DNA from: Eustoma russellianum
Lineage: Eukaryota > Streptophyta > Magnoliopsida > Gentianales > Gentianaceae
Direction of reading: 5' to 3'
DNA: 64,000 bases
NCBI GenBank assembly: GCA_036186865.1
Contig: AP025048.1
Location: 30,926,852-30,990,851, forward strand
Below the pieces are notes generated by a model. That model was not told the DNA's origin. It ran no database searches and was given only the letters and a program-made list of their open reading frames with translations. The position numbers were made by a program, and so were the translations under genes. Below, one piece after another: positions 32,010 to 44,221 of this stretch. Within the stretch, counting starts at the first letter, position 1. The number at the start of each line of letters is the position of its first letter.

Positions 32010-32180
32010 ATCTCCCCCTTTTGATGATTTACAAAATAACCTACATTCATGATTTAAATCTTACCACTCCCCCTTCAATCGTGCATAAATTCAAATTTTG
32101 AATTTCAAATCGCTCCCCCTTGATTTATGCAATCAGTTTCTCTCTCCCCCTTAAATCATGCATTCTCTCCCCCTTTATTT
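32010..32180 (-). other. five polypurine-tract-like G-runs before the 3' LTR of C
   Basis: In element sense AAAAGGGGGAGAT abuts the LTR. Four further tracts, all cores of AAGGGGGAG type, lie at about 32067, 32113, 32143 and 32165 on the plus strand. Element B has a matching zone at 44715-44913. Confidence 0.85.
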
Positions 32181-32221
32181 TGGAAAGTCAATCAAAAATA
32201 CATGTAAATATGGAAAGACAA

Positions 32222-32872
32222 TCAAATCAAATCAGCAGAAATCATGCCTAATTTAGAACGAAGATTTTCATACGTGGCTTGATTTAATGCTTTAGTGAAG
32301 ATGTCAGCTACTTGTGCCTCAGTGCGTACGTGATCTATGACAATATCACCATTATTTATGTGATCACGAAGGCAGTGATAGCGTACTTCTATATGCTTGG
32401 CCTTAGATTGTAACACGGGGTTCTTAGATAGGTTGATTGCACTCATACTATCACAATATATAGGAATTTTATTTACGGTAATTCCAAAGTCCGAAAGTTG
32501 TTGTTTTATCAATAGTAATTGTGTGCAACAGAGACTAAGTGCCATGTACTCAGCTTCAGTGGTGGATAAAGCTACGCTTGCTTGCTTTTTGGAAAACCAT
32601 GAAATAAGTGAGTTTCCTATAAATTGGCAAGTGTCACTCGTGCTTTTTCTATCTATTTTACATCCACCATAATCAGCGTCAGTGTAGGCATGCAAATTAA
32701 AATCACGATCTTTATCATACCAAATGCCTAAGGTGAGTGTGTGCTTAATATATCGGAATATTATTTTCACCGCATTAAAGTGAGACACCTTAGGTTGACT
32801 TTGAAAGCGTGCACACACATACACTGAACATGATATCAGGCCTATTAGCAGTAAGATATAGCAAAGAGCCAA
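32222..32872 (-). pseudogene. Element C RNase H
   Basis: 216 residues open, stop at 32222-32224. RNase H motifs: AYTDADYGGCKIDRKSTS (Asp), LSTTEAEYMALSLCC (Glu), IYCDSMSAINLSKNPV (Asp), KHIEVRYHCLRDH and a C-terminal ADIFTKAL. The N-terminal 40 residues after the Met are partly out of frame with the RT connection. It is the best-kept domain of C. Confidence 0.92.
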
Positions 32873-33700
32873 TCATAGATCTATATAAGGCATTATCAAA
32901 TCCTTACCATGTTCATCTTTATCTAATTTAGTAGTGACACTCATAGGGGTGGGTGATGGTTTTAAGTTCTCAAAATTGAACTTTTTAATCATATCATTTA
33001 TATATTTATCTTGGCTTATGTGGATGCCTTTACTCGTTTCTTTAATCTGCAAGCCAAGAAAGTAGTTCAATTCGCCAACCATAGACATTTCGAATTCGGA
33101 TTTCATGCAATTTTCAAAATCTTCAACAAGTTTATGAGAAGTGGAGCTAAAATGATGTCATCAACGTATCTATAGTACCTCTTTTAAAACCATTTTCTAA
33201 AAGAAAAGTAGCAAAACGATCATACCATGCTCTAGGTGCTTGCTTTAGACCGTATAGTGCCTTCTTTAGTTTGTACACGTGATCGGGGTATTTCAAATCT
33301 TCAAAACCGGGTGGTTGTTTCACGTATACCTCTTTTTGTATGAATCCATTTAAGAATGCACTTTTCACGTCCATTTAATAGAGTTTAAAATCTTTCATGC
33401 AAGCAATGGCAAGTAAAAGTCGTATTGCTTCTAAACGTGCTACGGGTGCAAATGTTTCATCATAATCATTTCCTTCTTCTTGATTTTAGCCTTGTGCTAC
33501 AAGTTTAGCTTTATTTCTAACAACTTTTCCTTCTTCATTCATTTTATTTCTAAACACCTACTTTGTGCCTATTATGGTCTTATCTTGTGGTCGTGGCACT
33601 AAATCTCATACGTCATTTCTAACAAATTGATTAAGTTCGTCATGCATAGCATCAATCCAAGAAGAATCACTCAAATCATCATGCACATTTTAGGTTCGAT
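32873..33700 (-). pseudogene. Element C reverse transcriptase
   Basis: From about 33700 down: decayed N-terminal RT with stops, then MDVKSAFLNGFIQKEVYVKQPPG (catalytic Asp, 33374 on, interrupted), YKLKKALYGLKQAPRAWYDRF. After GFKRGTID a small deletion of about 50 bp and a frameshift lead to RYVDDIILA (YVDD box near 33160). MSMVGELNYFLGLQIKE and the thumb follow. Inactive through the deletion, frameshifts and stops. Confidence 0.9.
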
Positions 33701-33979
33701 TTCAGAAATCATGGCATAAAATTGGTTTATTTCATCCGGATTAATCTTCTACGTGCTCGCACACCGTGAGTGATATCGCCTATAATGAGATCATGTGGGT
33801 GATCTCTATGCCATCCTGGTTGATTATTTTCTATGTTCTCATGCATTTAGTGTATCATGCATATCATGCGTGCGATCATCATCATTCAACAAGGGTTTTA
33901 ATTCGAAATCATCGTCATATTCTTTATCTTTATCAATCTCACCAAATTCATTAAACCTTACATGAATAGATTCTAGAAT

Positions 33980-34735
33980 TTATCTAGTGAGAGGATCATA
34001 ACATCCATATGCTTTTGAATTAACAGAATACCCAACAAAGATGCATTCAATTGATTTAGATTCAAACTTATCCAAATTTTCTTTTGTATTTAAAACAAAG
34101 CATTTGCATCCAAACGCACGAAAATAGTCAATTTTAGGCATGCGATCATTTAATATCTCATAAGGCGTCTTATTTATTTTCTTTCTAATGGACAAGCGAT
34201 TTACTATGTAGCATGCGCAGTTTACGGCTTCCGTCCACAAAAATCTAGGCAATTTATTCTCGCAAAACATGGTTCTAGCAATTTCTTGTAATGTCCTATT
34301 CTTTCTTTCTACTACTCCATTTAATTGTGGAGTTCTAGGTGGCGAAAACTCGTGTTTAATTCCTTTTTCTTCTCAAAATGAAATCATGTCCTTGTTTTTA
34401 AATTCACCGCCTCTATCGCTTCTTATCCTTTTCACATTGAAACCATATTGATTTTCAAGTTGTTTTATTAGTTTCGCAATTTCAATGGCACTATCATCTT
34501 TATGTGCAAGAAATAAAATCTAAGTATAAAGAGAAAAATCATCAACAATCACACAAGCATAGTGACGTCCACCAAGACTCGTAGTGCGACTAGGACCAAA
34601 CGAATCAATGTGTAATAATTCTAAAACTCTAGTCGTGCTAATTTCATTTTTAGGTTTTAGTGACTCGCGTGTTTGTTTGCCTTTTATGCAAGATTCGCAC
34701 AACTGAAAGTTGTCTAAATAAAGTGTAGGCAATCA
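33980..34735 (-). pseudogene. Element C integrase
   Basis: Reading down from 34735: a zinc-finger half CESCIKGKQTRESL, then LLHIDSFGPSRTTSLGG (first Asp), VIVDDFSLYT and a stop. The core continues on another frame with RIRSDRGGEF (second Asp, about 34420) and LNGVVERKNRTLQEIA (Glu, about 34310). The C-terminal 96 residues include PRFLWTEAVNCACYIVNR, KTPYEILNDRMP and IFVGYSVNSKAYGCYDP. All DDE residues are visible but the reading is broken. Confidence 0.9.
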
Positions 34736-35260
34736 TCATATTAGGTTCTTTCGTTGGAGTTTTTCAAGTGTAGAGATGCCAATGTGTCCTAAGCGTCTAT
34801 GCCATAAATTTACGTTAGGTTCATTTGACATGAAACACTTAACCTTAGCTTCTACCATGTCATCCATAGAAAGTGTAAAGATGTTTCCTTCCCGTTTTCC
34901 TTTTAGCACTACTTCTCTATTTTTATTTATGATATTGCAATAGGGATGAGTAAATCACACATCAAAACCATTATCAATAAATTGTGAAATGCTAAGAAGA
35001 TTATAAGATAAGTTGCTTACAAAAAGACGTTTGAGATTTGAAGGGTGCTTGGGTTTCTAATTGTACCTTTTCCGATGATCTTGCCTTCATTGTTGTCTCC
35101 AAAGGTCACGGATCCGCCTTTTGTGACCTTCTTCAATTTAGTAAACAGGCTTGGGTCACCCGTCATGTGCCTTGAGCAACCACTGTCAAGGAACCACTTG
35201 ATAGATGTATCTTTTGATGTGTGGGTTCCCTACAATGTACAAAAGTGATTTAGGTACCCT
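34736..35260 (-). pseudogene. Element C protease and zinc-binding region
   Basis: Near 35200 the minus strand reads IKWFLDSGCSRHMTGDPS, the SIRE-type protease active site (DSGCSRHMTG). It is followed by VTKGGSVTFGDNNEGKIIG. Below that the gag-pre-integrase segment is only partly readable, with frame changes near 35060 and 34920. A Gln-rich/His-rich gag tail precedes it (35287-35664). Confidence 0.85.
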
Positions 35261-35264
35261 TTTA

Positions 35265-37203
35265 ATTTTGGGTCCTTACGAGTTAGTTACTCACCTCTTA
35301 GTAAAAGTACCTTTCGGCACCTATACTTGGGTGATCCTTCTCGGTCTAGCAAATGGCAAGAATGTAGATGAAGGTGCAATGTAGTAGACATGTGGTGAGT
35401 GCACTTTGGGCCTTTGGCCAAGAACTCCTTTATACGCATTATATGGAGGACATTTTTGATATGTCCTTGTGTTAGTGTGCGTAGTGCGTGAACTAGATGG
35501 ATGAAATGAATGTCGTGTATGTTCACTTGTTTCTTCTGATATCTATATGGCACAAAATTATATTTCGCATGATATGAAGAAGTATGACGAGATGAGGGGA
35601 GAGGGGGTCTTTGCATCATCTTAGACGCCGTATTTGCTTTTGGAGTGTCTACTTTCTTAGACAATACAAACTTGGTTGGTTTAATGGATACTTCATTTGT
35701 TTCAATGTATTATAATCCTGTTTTATCACTATCATGCTTTTGTGATAAAGTAATACGATCTAGCATGTTAGGTCCCCGTATCAAATTGTTTCATCATTTT
35801 CTCTAAGTCCGTATTCCTTGATTTCAAATTTGAAATCTCAGATTTCATTTCATTATTTTGCGTGGTCAATGATGAGACCTCTGTCTTTAATGCATTAATG
35901 ATGCATGACGACTCTTCTTTTGAATCGTTTAATTAAGCGACAAGATTCTCATTAGAAGATTCTAATAGCTTCTTGTCTTCAATTAAGCGCTTCTTTTCTT
36001 TCGCGAGAGTCTTAGTAAATTTATGCAATTCTAAGTACTGACTAAAAAGATCATCATAAGAAGGCTCAGAGTCAGATGATACCTCGTTTGATGCTTTGGA
36101 CACAAAGCATACTTGTGCAGTCTCCTCTTCTGTTTCAGTCTCGGAATCATATGTATCACTCCAAGTGGAGGCCTTGAGAGCTCTTTTCCTTTGCTTAGGA
36201 TCTGAGATGAGTCTATTCTTCGTCCGTTCCTTGTCAGGGTGTTTGTTTGTTTGCTTGTCCTTATTAGGACAGTCATATGATAGATGTCCAATTTTACCGC
36301 ATTCGTAACATTTAACATCTTTGTCATGTTCTTATTTCGTTTAGTCGAAGTATCCTTAGTTTTGTTTATAAATGACTTTCTCATGAATTTTCTTAAGCCT
36401 TTACCCAACAAAATTAAGTCATCGTTATCTGATTCAGAATCATTATCATCTACGTGATCGGAAGAAGTAGAGACGTATTCATTTGATTTAAATGCAATAG
36501 TCTTACCTTGTTTTGATGATGATTCCGATTTCCTTATGGTGAGTTTGTTCTCATATACCTTAAGTGATCCAATTAGTTCTTCCATCTTAATCGCTTTAGT
36601 TTCTTTGCTTTCTTCTATGGCCGTTACTTTAGGGTCCCACTCGGATGGAAGGCTTCGCAAGACCTTTTCTACCTTTTCCTGCATAGTAAAGGATTTGCCA
36701 AGAGACTCAAAGGAATTGTAAATGTTAGTCAAGCGAAGATCCATATCAACGATAGATTCATTTGGCAATAATTTAAATAACTCCAGTGTGGACATAAGCA
36801 TGTTGATCTTGGACTCTTTTACTTGACTAGTGCCTTCGTGTTTCATTTCAAGAATTCTCCACATTTCTTGAGTACTAGAACAATTTGAAACATAGCTAGA
36901 TTCAATTTTATTTAGTCCATTTAGAAGTAATTGCATAGCTCTAGCGTTCATGCTCAGTCTCTTTTTATCGTCACTAGTGTACTCTTGTCTAGGCTTAACG
37001 ACCTCTAGTGTGACTCCATCTACAGTGGATAATTTTGATGGAACAAAAGGATCATCTTCTACAATCGATCAAAGATCAATATCAATTGCCATAAAGAAAA
37101 GTTTCATTCTTAAGTTCCATTGAATGAAAGACTCACCGTCAAAGAGAGAAGGCCTTCGACTGGACATACCTTCTTGTTCGGTTTTGAAGTTTGTGGTTGC
37201 CAT
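35265..37203 (-). pseudogene. Element C gag
   Basis: Start Met at 37203-37201 (MATTNFKTEQEGMSSRRPS), about 45 bases after the PBS. The SIRE gag N-terminus LFDGESFIQWNLRMKLF is followed by one in-frame stop at 37069-37071, where Trp is usual. The frame then runs 36951-36330 through the capsid module (MQLLLNGLNKIESSYV, RSLPSEWDPKVTAIEES, ELIGSLKVYE). A frameshift precedes the zinc knuckle CYECGKIGHLSYDC (about 36310-36265). The C-terminal part contains coiled-coil-like and basic Tyr/His-rich segments to about 35287. Gag would assemble the particle and bind the RNA. Confidence 0.9.
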
Positions 37204-37245
37204 CTCACTTAGATCGTTGGATCCTTTTGATGTGAGTGTTCCTGC

Positions 37246-37257
37246 TCTCTGATACCA
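37246..37257 (-). other. Element C primer binding site
   Basis: Element sense TGGTATCAGAGA, one base off the standard initiator tRNA-Met site, two bases from the LTR boundary at 37260. Confidence 0.8.
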
Positions 37258-39459
37258 CTTGTAGGATCTGCAAGGCACAACTAGAAGGGGGGTTGAATAG
37301 TGGGTGCGAAAAATGTGGTTTTTAAAATTGTTTTAAATCAAAAACCCAACTTCTGAAAACAGTTTCTGTTTTTTAGGACCAGTTTTAAAACGTTTTGAAA
37401 ACTAGGTTGCAGGTCTTCAAAAATTCTTAAATTTGGAAAGAACTTAGCTTCAGATGTTCTGAGTATGTCCTAAACATTTCACATTAAAATTCAACATTTA
37501 ACCCCTTGAAAAATTGTTGGTGGTCAGATTGCGCAAATCTGCTAGAAACGGTAGTCTGATTTGAAAAATTAATTCCTATTTGTCCGTAACTCCAAATGCT
37601 CTGAAAATTTAATGACTAACCCCTTATTAGTTTTATTTAATTGGGTTGAAATATTTTTGAAAAATTCTTTTGGAAAGTTAGTCAAAAACGATCAAAGTCT
37701 CAACCTTTGCAAGCCTGAAAATCAGACTGCACTAGTCTCAGAACTTTGGACGTTTGAATGACTTATACTTGTCCAAAAGGGTTGAGACTTGCGCAAAAAT
37801 AACCTTAAGACGTGTGGCTATGATTCTGGAAAGTTTTGTGATTTCTGAAATTCGTTCACTATTTTTACCAACGTGATTAAAAACGATAAACAATGCTGAA
37901 ACTGAAAGTAAGTGCTGAAAGTAAATAACACCAGAAATTTTATACTGGTTCGGTTAAAACAACCTACTCCAGTCTTCGAGGACACCTTCCTCGGTTAGCA
38001 CTAATCACAAAACACAAAATAGCATCTTACCACAGGGTTGATAGAGTTACAAACCAACTCCAACCCTTTACAAACCTTGTATGAGAATACAACGATCACG
38101 AACACCACCACCTTGCAAGTGCAAGATTGATCACACCTTGATCAATCTTTTACAACAATAAAGAGAGTATGTGGTGGTGTATATGAAGCCTATTCAAATA
38201 TATGAATATGAGTACAATAGGCTTTTAGAGAGAAGAAAGAAATAAGTGTAGAGAGAAGAGGCTAGAAAACGTTTTTGATCCTTCAATTTGCAAGACTTGT
38301 TCTTGTCTTTTGTTTGCTCTCTTCTTTCCTTTTTATCTCCATGTGACCGCCCCCCTTAGCCTTTTTCTTCCTCTTGAAAATTATCTTCTAAATCCTTGGA
38401 AGAGTGTATTGCATCATTGTGACATGTCCTTGCTTACTTGGCAACTCCTCATTGGATGATCATTAAGCTCTTGCTTACTTGGCACTCATTGATTGGATGG
38501 ATGTTGTCATCATTTGATGACTAGATAAATCTGAAATTAAACCTCAAAAAGCATGTGTCAATTAGCCATAAAACTTTCTCCAACTTGCCATGCAAAAATC
38601 GGCCATTTACTTCCTTCACATGCTGAAATTTCAGCATGTGTAACATTTGTATTTTATTCAAGATGTTGCCAAGTTTGCTTTGATTTATTCCTTGAAAATA
38701 AAGAAAAAATCAATCATCATTTAGTGCACAATATTTCTACCAATTTTGGATTAAACTTAGTCACCAAGTAGGCCATAAAATCGGCCACATTCTTTTTTTA
38801 CACATGCTGAATTTTTCAGCATGTGTGATATTTGAAGATATCACATTATTAATTTCATAATATATTCAAAACACTTCCATACTGTTGTACCCAACAAAAG
38901 AGTCATATTGTACTTAAAGACTTGTATAAGTGAATTGATGAAGTTGCATCCTTCCAGTGCATTTGTCTAAGTTTTATTAGTGCTTCTTTTATTATATTTT
39001 TGATAAAGCAAATATTATAATCATTCAAGCATGAGTTATGGACCATGACCAATTCATCTAAAGGCCTAAGGAATTTCGGCCACAAGGCATAAAAAGGGGC
39101 CTTAGAAGGTTTTTCAAAATTATAAGAAGGATAATCTTAAGGGCCTTCTTAAAACAAGCCCAAATAGCAATAAGGAATTTTAAGTAGTGGTGCAATTCTT
39201 CCCCAAATTTCACTAACTTTCGGCCTTATGAGTCCAAGAAGACTCAACATTTTTCCTAATTTCATTTTAATCAAGAAAAAGGGGAAAATAATTAGTAAAA
39301 AGGACAACTACCCACATAGCTTTTCATTAAACTCACTTGAAAAGAGATTTAAGCATGGTAGTGGCCACTTAATGCCCTACCCGCCGGATTCCCCTCTATG
39401 GTTAACCAAGGAGCATTTCAAAAACTTACTATGGTTACTTTATGTTAACCACACAAGGC

Positions 39460-39565
39460 TAAAGTAACCCAAGTTAGCCTTAAAGTAACTCTAGTTGGAT
39501 AAAGTAACCCAAGTTAGTATTAAAGTAACCTTGATTAGCTAAAGTAACTTAGGTTAATTAACTCT
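39460..39565 (+). repeat. TAAAGTAACCCAAGTTAG tandem repeat in D
   Basis: Five to six imperfect 18-25 bp units of AAAGTAAC(C)(C)AAGTTAG type, for example at 39460, 39482 and 39500. Confidence 0.75.
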
Positions 39566-40739
39566 AACCATGCCAAGGTAATCTCCTTCTTCCCTCTTGC
39601 TTTCCAACGGCTAAACCCCTTAGCATAGTGAAGAAAAATTTCTCTCCAAGAAAACCCTTGAACACTTTTTACTCTCAACCCTCAAGAATTCACAAGGAAC
39701 AAGAGACTTCCCTCTTTTCCATTAAGGTACACGGCTAACTTGAGCTAAGAAGTCCAAGATCCTTTTCATCTTCAAGCCTCAAGAATCTTCTAGGTAAGTA
39801 GAATGTCTAGCTTCTTAGTTAAGTTACATAATTCATAGAGTGAAGCTCACATTTCTACCTTCTTCTTGCTTAAAAATCGTGACCCCCATGGTCACTAGGT
39901 GCAAGATTTCAAGCTCTTAAGTGGTACTAGTTTCTTAAGAGGTTTGAACACCATTCAAGCTTCATCTTGGTAAGCCAATCTAGCCTCTATTTAGTTTTAT
40001 CTTTCACTTAAGATAATGGCTATCAATTGCTCTTTTTCCTCCTCCAAAATCGTGGGGTTCATATATTGAAGAGGAGGGAGACTTCACTTCATTTTCCAAG
40101 CTAAGGAAAGGTTAAGCTTGAAGAGGCAAGTACACTATAAATATTCATTACTTGTGTGCGAAAGTATATGCTTGAATGTCTAGATGTTACTAAGTTTTAA
40201 TCCTAGATGGAAAATGTTAAGTTTGAAGCATGAAACTTTCGGATTCCTAAGAAAAATGGCTTGTATGTATGAGATTCCTTCAAAGGTGGATTCTTTGCCT
40301 TTTTGAGTATGAATATGATGCTTGTCTAAGATGAATGTGGCAAAGCTCTCTTCTTTATTATGTAAAGGGGGGCGGTTGGATGGAATGTGTGGGATAAATA
40401 TTGTTCTTGTTAAAGATTGCGACTTGTGGGGAAAGGGGACATATAAGTTGTATGACTTATGACTTTGGTGTAATATGTTCATGATGAAAATGAAATTTAA
40501 GCCCTTGCATGTGTGTGTAACGGGCTGTTTTGGGGGTATGGTACATACACACTAGATGTACCTAGAATAGATTTTACTGTGAACAAAATGTGCAAGATCA
40601 AGGTGTGCTATGTGTAACCTTCAAAACTGTTTTTGAAGCGATTTGTAGATGACCTTTAGAATGTATTAGAACCTGCAAAGCTTATGCTAAAAAGTGTATT
40701 TGATTATTAGTAAGCCATTCACGAAGAATAACTCAAGTT

Positions 40740-41150
40740 GGAACACTTTTAGTAAGGAAAAGTGACAAAAATGGAAATTACTGGAACAGGGCAGAATAAT
40801 GTGACGTTTTATATGACCTGAAAAGGGATCTTAGAAGTATTCAATTAAGCTAATTTTTGTCATGACACTAGCCTATGTGTACAGTAAATATGAGAGTTGG
40901 AATTTTGGTAAAAGAAGTTATGGTTTGTCCTTAATGGAATTTTTCGTAAAACTGGTCAAGCTGGAATTACTGGACTAGACAGAATTTAAGTGACGTATTG
41001 ATGGAACCAAAAATGGACCTTAGAAATATGCGAAAGGGCTGTGGATGCTAGCCCTATGTGTTTACTAAGTCTGGGAGTTGGAATTTTCGAAAAAGGACTT
41101 ACGGTTTGATCACAATAAGATTCGTAGTAAAACTGACCACCCCAGGACCA
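40740..41150 (+). repeat. diverged ~195-bp tandem repeat in D
   Basis: TGGAAATTACTGGAACAGGG (about 40769) recurs as TGGAATTACTGGACTAGACA (about 40961). GAGAGTTGGAATTTTGG (40890) recurs as GGGAGTTGGAATTTTCG (41068). About two copies. Confidence 0.7.
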
Positions 41151-41929
41151 GCATGAAACCGTTTTTGGAAAAATGAATAAATGACCCCTTTAAAGTTACT
41201 ATATTGCTTTGGAATGTTTATGGTAATTACTTAGGACATAGATGAGCGTGTCCATGTAAATTAATCAGTTTGAAATTAGTATTTTAAAGGTTAACTACTG
41301 AACGTAAGAGAGCGTTACAAAACTGGAAAATTGGGCCGAATAGCGGAACTAGTGGGAGACTCCGTTCTTGCGGTTTAGACTCGTTTGAACAGCTTGGGCT
41401 TATGAAAATTAATTGTTGGTATGTTTGCAGTATTTTCCAGGTTTTGGCCTAAATTAAATAAGACTTATTGGGCTTGAAAGAAAGGTAAAAGAGAGGTACT
41501 GCGTTGCTGAATTCAGCAGTACCCTGTTTAGTAATTTAATAGCTTAGGGTCTTACATGTCTCGAAACATTATGAAAATATTATGGCAAGTAGAAAAGACA
41601 CCTTTATGCATATGTATGTCAAGAATCATGATAATGGGCCTAAAATATGAGGTTTTGAGGCCGTGCAAATGGAACGATAATTCTGGAAATTTTCCAGCCT
41701 AAAGAGTAAGATCGTATTTGTATGAATGTGATACATATTGTCACGAATTGCATAGTGCATGTCATACATTGCATCATCATCACTTACATGATTTATGAAA
41801 CTGATTTTATGACAAAGAATGATGAAAAAGCGTTTTTAAAGAAAAGATTCCGTTTTGCAAAGAACGCTTTCCATCGGTACCGTATATTTCTGGCCAGCAT
41901 GACCTGCTCCATATCCAGGGTTAATTGAT

Positions 41930-42115
41930 CTGATGGTTATGACCATTTAGGCCCAGAGAGAATAGACCTGATTATGATGATTATGACCGTACAGGCCTGG
42001 AGAGAATAGACCTGATGACTATGATTGATGATGTGACCGTTTTCGGATCCAAAAATAATAGATCCGAAGGAAAGAATATGACCGCCTCAGATCTAGATAG
42101 AATAGATCTGAACAC
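41930..42115 (+). repeat. hairpin array in D
   Basis: Four modules of ATGACC + stem with AATA in the loop: AGGCC...GACCT (twice), GGATC-CAAAAATAATA-GATCC and CAGATCT-AGATAGAAT-AGATCTG. The array ends about 730 bp before the LTR end, like the arrays at 3337-3625 and 15061-15275. Confidence 0.75.
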
Positions 42116-44221
42116 TCTCTTGTTTTTATTGACGATGATGCTTTGAAAGAAAGAAATAAAGAAAGAACTTATCCTCATTTTGATCATGATGCATCGCATG
42201 TGCATACTCATGCCCGTTGCATTTAATGGTTCGTCGAATATTTGGTACATTGTTGCTTAGGCTAAGATGATTTGATAGCTCCTAAGTTATGATTTTTAAT
42301 AAGTTATGAGCTTGTTACTTACGGATGTTGGATGAAAGGTCAGGTATGTTACTAAACCAAAACTTTTGGGGTTTGGTTCTTGTATGTACTTTCCATTTAA
42401 TTCATGGTTATTTATGGTTTACTTGCTGGTGACGTTGTCACTCACCCCTTATTTTTCCTCCCAGAACCTGCAGGAAATAGGGTCGAGTGGATCGAGGATG
42501 AGCTTAGGGTTCCCTATCCGTAAAAGAGCGAAAGAAGGACGACTTAAGGGTTTTTGCCATGATGGTCATGATTGATGAACTATTTATGAACTTGTGTTGA
42601 AAACATTGACTTTCGGATTTCCGCATTTGTGAACATGTTTGTAAAACTTATGATGGTTGTTTAGACGCTTTTATTTTAAAAGTTTTTATTCTGCCTCGGT
42701 TTCGCTTACTTGTTAATGTGTAAGCATGAAGGTCCACATATTTTGTGATGGACCAAGACATGTTGTGGATTGACGCCTGGTACTCTCCGTAGTGAAGTAC
42801 GGCGGGCGCACCGTATCCGGCTAGGCCGGGGTGCGGGGCGCTACACATACTATCTCTAATTAATCCACTTAATTCAAGATAGTAAAATATGGCTCATTTA
42901 GTGTAGAAAATCGGCCAGCCATGCACACATGCTGAAATTTTCAGCATGTGTTACAAATGTGACATAGTTTGAAATGTTACCTTGTGTAGCTCCTTCCTTT
43001 ATGTCACCAACATTGTATGCTTCATTCTTGGACAATCAAGATGCCAACAAAGCTCCACATAAGCTCCAACATGGCTGTCTAGGCGTGTGCAATAGTTTAC
43101 ACATGTGCTGAATTTTATTTTTGCAAACTTTGTAAAATAGTGCACATATAATTATACACACATGTTATATTCCAATCAGCCCTTAATTGATTTTTCTAAA
43201 ACATTTTAGAATGTATGAAGTATGTAAAAAGTGTCTAGATACATGTTATTTGCCATGCCAAAAATGTTCCATGTGTCGTGTACGTAGAAAACCGAATTGT
43301 CGACGTTTATCGATTACCCGATTTTTCTCTATTTAAATTCCAACTTTTTGCACATGTTATATATATTATGTTACGCATAATATACATAAATTAAACTTTG
43401 ATATTCAGAACTTGGGCTGATCTAAAGTGGCGCCTAACCATGTGACAAAATTGAAATTGGAATTTCCACAATTTGGCCTTAATTGAGGGTGATTTGTGTG
43501 CGCCAACATGGAATGATTTTATGGTGGCACATACCATGTAAGCCACGAAATTTGTGGCCATTTTTGAAGTGTAGGGGCTGGCCATCTATTTATGGAAAGT
43601 ACGTGACACGTTGGCGAAGTTTCGGTATTCACCCGATACAACAATTTTCGGTTTAGAACCTTTTAACATGTCATAATAAATTTTTCATCACCATGACTTA
43701 TATCATATATAAGACCTGAATATACTCATAAATATGAGTTAAGTATAGTGGTGTGACGTTAACGTACGTACGTAAAATATATAACGTGTCGGTAGTATGT
43801 TGGAATATATGTGTATGTGCCTTTTTCAAAAAAATATGAATATATATATATATGGTGAGTGGCGTGTAGTAGGGAGTGGAAGACTTTTCTTTCTTCAACT
43901 TGTTGCCTTTGTGCCTTTTCCAAATATGGCTTCCTTTAATGAACTACTTAGTTTAATTAACTAAGTACTTCACTTAATGAACTAGTTTAGTTCATTAATG
44001 ATGGCACATGAAAATAGTTCAAACACAACAAATGCTTGCCATTTGATGTAAGCTTTAAAGCTTCATGGCTCGTTAGTACGGCAACAATATATATGAACTA
44101 TATAAGACAAGTTTCATGCAAAAATGTGTCATGTCATAAAACCTGTCATGCATTTCTTTAATACACGTTATTTAAATCATGCATTTTGAAATCACTCAAA
44201 CCCCTTTTTCTCTACACTATA

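Larger units (their letters stand above)
38883..42845 (+). mobile_element. Element D, Ty3/gypsy solo LTR (3963 bp, TSD CATAC)
   Basis: TGTTGTACCCAAC to GGGGCGCTACA, with perfect CATAC duplications at 38878-38882 and 42846-42850. The sequence on both sides continues the 5' LTR of C, matching 30640-30650 of the other LTR, so the boundaries are certain. No internal domain remains. The end (GGCGGGCGCACCG...GGCTAGGCCGGGG) and the ACTTGCTGGTGACGTTGTCA block (42421 on) relate it to the gypsy LTRs at 1075-4383 and 13498-15960. Confidence 0.95.
28976..44216 (-). mobile_element. Element C, SIRE-like copia nested in B
   Basis: Minus orientation, 15,241 bp including D. Perfect target duplication CTATA at 28971-28975 and 44217-44221. 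LTRs are 28976-32009 (3') and 37260-44216 (5', interrupted by D). Internal order on the minus strand is PBS, gag, protease, integrase, RT, RNase H, five PPT-like tracts. B and C share LTR, leader and gag sequence and so belong to one family inserted in opposite orientation. No env-like ORF lies between RNase H and the 3' LTR. Confidence 0.95.
37260..44216 (-). repeat. Element C 5' LTR, interrupted by solo LTR D
   Basis: Halves 37260-38882 and 42851-44216 (with one CATAC copy) add up to 2989 bp, matching the 3' LTR of 3034 bp. A 45-bp block near 30285-30330 of the 3' LTR is absent here (near 38570). Ends TGTAGGATCTG...TTCTCTACA on the plus strand. Confidence 0.92.

Noticed and set aside
32010..32222. 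Env-like ORF expected in some SIRE elements
   Set aside because: Only about 210 bp lie between the RNase H stop and the 3' LTR of C, filled with PPT-like tracts; no env-like frame.
42366..42575. Plus-strand 69-residue reading with hydrophobic start
   Set aside because: Lies inside solo LTR D over the block conserved among gypsy LTRs; the conservation is at DNA level and frames are not kept in the other LTRs.
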